Shown: piece by piece, positions 13,098 to 15,346 of the stretch | Layout of the letters: each line of letters opens with the position of its first letter | Numbering within the stretch: position 1 is the stretch's first letter | DNA from: an uncultured Bacteroidota bacterium | GTDB taxonomy: Bacteria > Bacteroidota > Bacteroidia > Chitinophagales > Chitinophagaceae | NCBI GenBank assembly: GCA_903825065.1 | Contig: CAIJZG010000184.1 | Span: forward strand, 1 to 15,346 | Reading direction: 5' to 3' | Length of the DNA: 15,346 nucleotides | Position numbers and translations under genes: made by a program | The notes under the pieces: generated by a model | Told to the model about the DNA's origin: nothing | Seen by the model: only the letters and a program-made list of their open reading frames with translations | Database searches by the model: none

Positions 13098-15346
13098 ATG
13101 AATATATCAGAATTATCGTTAAAGCGACCGGTACTTGCAACAGTGATGAACATCATGATTGTGTTGTTCGGAGTTGTTGGTTTTAGCTTTTTGGCTATTA
13201 GAGAATATCCGGCAATTGATCCACCTACTATCAGCGTAAGTACCAGTTATACTGGTGCCAATTCTGATGTAATTGAAAGTCAGATTACGGAACCATTAGA
13301 AAAACAAATCAATGGTATTCCAGGTATTCGAAGTATTAGTTCTTCGAGTTCTATTGGATCTAGCAATATCACAGTAGAATTTAATTTGGGTGTTTCATTG
13401 GAGGCAGCTGCAAATGATGTAAGGGATAAAGTAAGTCAGACAACTAGAAATTTGCCTCAAGATATTGATGCGCCTCCTGTAGTTACTAAATCGGATGCGA
13501 ATAGCGATTTTATCATTTTTATGGCAATCCAAAGTAGATCAAAAGGTCTGATGGAGCTAAGTGATTATGCTGAAAACGTTTTACAACAAAGGTTTCAGAC
13601 TATTAATGAAGTAAGTGCTGTAGATATCCGTGGACAAAAAAGACCTTCCATGCGTATCTGGATCAAGCCGGATAAACTGTCTGCTTATGGGATTGCTTTT
13701 AATGATATACAAACTGCCTTGAATAAAGAAAACGTTGAATTACCTGCCGGTAAAATTTATGGTAGTAATACAGAGTTAATTATTCGAACACTGGGAAAGT
13801 TAACTACCGAAAAGCAATTTGCAGATTTAATTCTTAAAGAAGATGCTACAGGAATTGTGCGTTTGTCTGATGTAGCAAAAGTAGAACTAGGTCCGGAAGT
13901 AGAAGAGTTTGGCTGGAAATATAATGGCCTTCCTGCGGTGGGTATCTCCATTACACCTCAGCCTGGTGCTAACTACATTCGTATTTCAGATGAATTTAAT
14001 AAAAGATTAGAGCAAATTAAAAAAGGTAATAAATCAGATATTGAATTTCATATTTTAATTGATAATACAAAAAATATTCGCCGCTCTCTCCAGGAGGTTC
14101 AAGAGACATTGATCATTTCATTATGCCTCGTGGTAATGGTCATTTTCTTTTTCTTCCGTAATTGGTTAATTGCCATCAGGCCTTTGATTGATATTCCTAT
14201 TTCTTTAATTGCCACTTTCTTTATCATGTATGTAGGTGGTTTCTCCATCAATGTATTAACCTTATTGGGTATCGTATTGGCTACAGGTTTGGTGGTAGAT
14301 GATGGAATTGTGGTGACGGAAAATATATTCCGAAAATTGGAAGAAGGATTGCCGATTCGTAAGGCTGCACTCGAAGGCAGTAAAGAAATCTTCTTTGCTG
14401 TTTTATCTACTTCCATCACATTAGCAGTTGTATTTTTACCGGTGATTTTCTTACAAGGATTTGTAGGAAGCCTTTTCCGTGAATTTGGTATTGTAGTTGC
14501 GTGTGCTGTATTAATTTCTGCATTTGTTTCACTTACTATCACGCCGGTTTTGAATGTGTTCCTGAATAAAAAAGATATGGGCCATGGAAAATTCTATGAA
14601 AAAACCGAACCCTTTTTTAAAGGAATGGAAAGTGGCTATAAAGCATTGCTAACTGGCTTTATAAAAGTTCGTTGGATTGCCTGGGTGATAGTGGCAATTT
14701 GTGTTGGAATCATTTATTTTATTGGCAAAAATATTCAAAGCGAAATCGCGCCTCTGGAAGATAAGAGTAGTATTCGTTTGAGTCTTACCGCACCTGAAGG
14801 AACCAGTTATGATAAAATGCAGGGTATTTCAGATAAAGTCACTGATTTTTTAATGGATTCAATTCCTGAAAAAGATTTTGTATTCAATGCAACTCCAGGT
14901 TTTGGAGGAAATGGGGCCAATAATGCAAGTGGTAGAATTGGATTAGTGTTACCTGAATTTAGAAAAAGATCTCAGAATGATATTGCCAATGAGTTGAATA
15001 AAAAAATGACCAGATTTAATGATGCTCGAATTTTCGCCGTGCAAGAACAAACCATTTCTGTGGGCTTAGCATCAAGAGGATCTTTGCCTGTGCAATTTAT
15101 TGTGCAGAATCTTGATTTTGAAAAGTTAAAAACAGTTATTCCTAAATTTTTGGAAGAGGCAAGAAAAGATAAAACATTTCAGAATGTGGATGTGAATTTA
15201 AAATTCAACAAACCTGAAATGCAATTAAGTATTGACCGAATTAAAGCAAAAGATTTAGGATTAACTACTACTGATGTAGCGAGTACTGTTCAAGCTGCAT
15301 TTAGTGGTGCAAGAGCTGCTTATTTTATAATGAATGGAAAGCAATA
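13098..15346 (+). CDS. RND (HAE1/AcrB-type) efflux pump, 3' end beyond window
   Basis: The first 749 codons of an inner-membrane proton-driven multidrug-type pump; no stop occurs before the right edge. Full-length family members have roughly 1,000-1,050 residues, so about 300 are missing. Visible: first membrane helix (about 12-33) after S-L-K-R-P-V-L-A-T-V; first porter region with E-Y-P-A-I-D-P-P; helices 2-6 from about 338; the proton-relay pair D401-D402 in G-L-V-V-D-D-G-I-V-V-T-E-N-I in helix 4; helix 7 at about 526-545; then the second porter region up to the edge. The relay motif has Gly where many pumps have Ala (D-D-A-I). The sequence favours organic substrates over the heavy-metal (CusA) branch, but the compound is unknown. 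The ATG at 13098 fits the conserved N-terminus. Confidence 0.95.
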   Translation, partial: MNISELSLKRPVLATVMNIMIVLFGVVGFSFLAIREYPAIDPPTISVSTSYTGANSDVIESQITEPLEKQINGIPGIRSISSSSSIGSSNITVEFNLGVSLEAAANDVRDKVSQTTRNLPQDIDAPPVVTKSDANSDFIIFMAIQSRSKGLMELSDYAENVLQQRFQTINEVSAVDIRGQKRPSMRIWIKPDKLSAYGIAFNDIQTALNKENVELPAGKIYGSNTELIIRTLGKLTTEKQFADLILKEDATGIVRLSDVAKVELGPEVEEFGWKYNGLPAVGISITPQPGANYIRISDEFNKRLEQIKKGNKSDIEFHILIDNTKNIRRSLQEVQETLIISLCLVVMVIFFFFRNWLIAIRPLIDIPISLIATFFIMYVGGFSINVLTLLGIVLATGLVVDDGIVVTENIFRKLEEGLPIRKAALEGSKEIFFAVLSTSITLAVVFLPVIFLQGFVGSLFREFGIVVACAVLISAFVSLTITPVLNVFLNKKDMGHGKFYEKTEPFFKGMESGYKALLTGFIKVRWIAWVIVAICVGIIYFIGKNIQSEIAPLEDKSSIRLSLTAPEGTSYDKMQGISDKVTDFLMDSIPEKDFVFNATPGFGGNGANNASGRIGLVLPEFRKRSQNDIANELNKKMTRFNDARIFAVQEQTISVGLASRGSLPVQFIVQNLDFEKLKTVIPKFLEEARKDKTFQNVDVNLKFNKPEMQLSIDRIKAKDLGLTTTDVASTVQAAFSGARAAYFIMNGKQ

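Noticed and set aside
14099..14542. 147-codon open frame on the minus strand
   Set aside because: Lies wholly opposite conserved membrane helices of the RND pump; a low-complexity Ser/Thr/Asn/Lys-rich shadow.

Overview
The window looks like chromosomal DNA of a Bacteroidota member, most like the Chitinophagaceae. The reasons are low GC by eye, almost no Shine-Dalgarno sequences, frequent TTG/GTG starts, a type IX secretion (T9SS) C-terminal sorting tail, a lipoprotein-type RND adaptor, and a RecQ with the long C-terminal extension typical of this phylum. No phage, integrase, CRISPR, tRNA or rRNA was seen.

Layout from left to right. (1) recQ helicase runs rightward from about 135. A codon-like open frame on the opposite strand fills bases 1-130 and may be the start of a divergent gene. 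(2) At 2391-2662 lies a gene-free, strongly palindromic REP/REPIN-like element. Its hairpin units are arranged symmetrically around about 2523. Just beyond it is an orphan T9SS sorting tail (to 3022), probably the 3' remnant of a secreted protein, closed by a UUCG-loop terminator. (3) A leftward DUF3089 lipoprotein with an alpha/beta-hydrolase nucleophile motif is divergent from a rightward run: a two-domain chromate-transporter-family protein, an orphan ParA-type ATPase, an esterase-D-like hydrolase, and a secreted carboxypeptidase-regulatory-like domain protein.

(4) A compact leftward four-gene operon (11854 down to 7946) encodes SDR, SDR, acyl-CoA dehydrogenase and an aminoglycoside-phosphotransferase-like kinase, with gaps of 18 and 7 bp and a 4-bp ATGA overlap. 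The dehydrogenase carries an ACAD11-like segment (R252-R263). The kinase is the separate-gene equivalent of the kinase domain fused to ACAD10/ACAD11 in animals and of LvaA in Pseudomonas levulinate catabolism. My inference is a 4-hydroxyacyl-CoA pathway: phosphorylate the 4-OH, eliminate phosphate on the dehydrogenase, then oxidise with the SDRs. This is the most interesting system in the window.

(5) Divergent from that operon is a rightward RND efflux pair: a lipoprotein membrane-fusion protein and an HAE1-type inner-membrane pump that runs off the right edge. No TolC-type outer-membrane gene is inside the window.

Residue numbers and family comparisons were worked out by hand and from memory. 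No database search was run.
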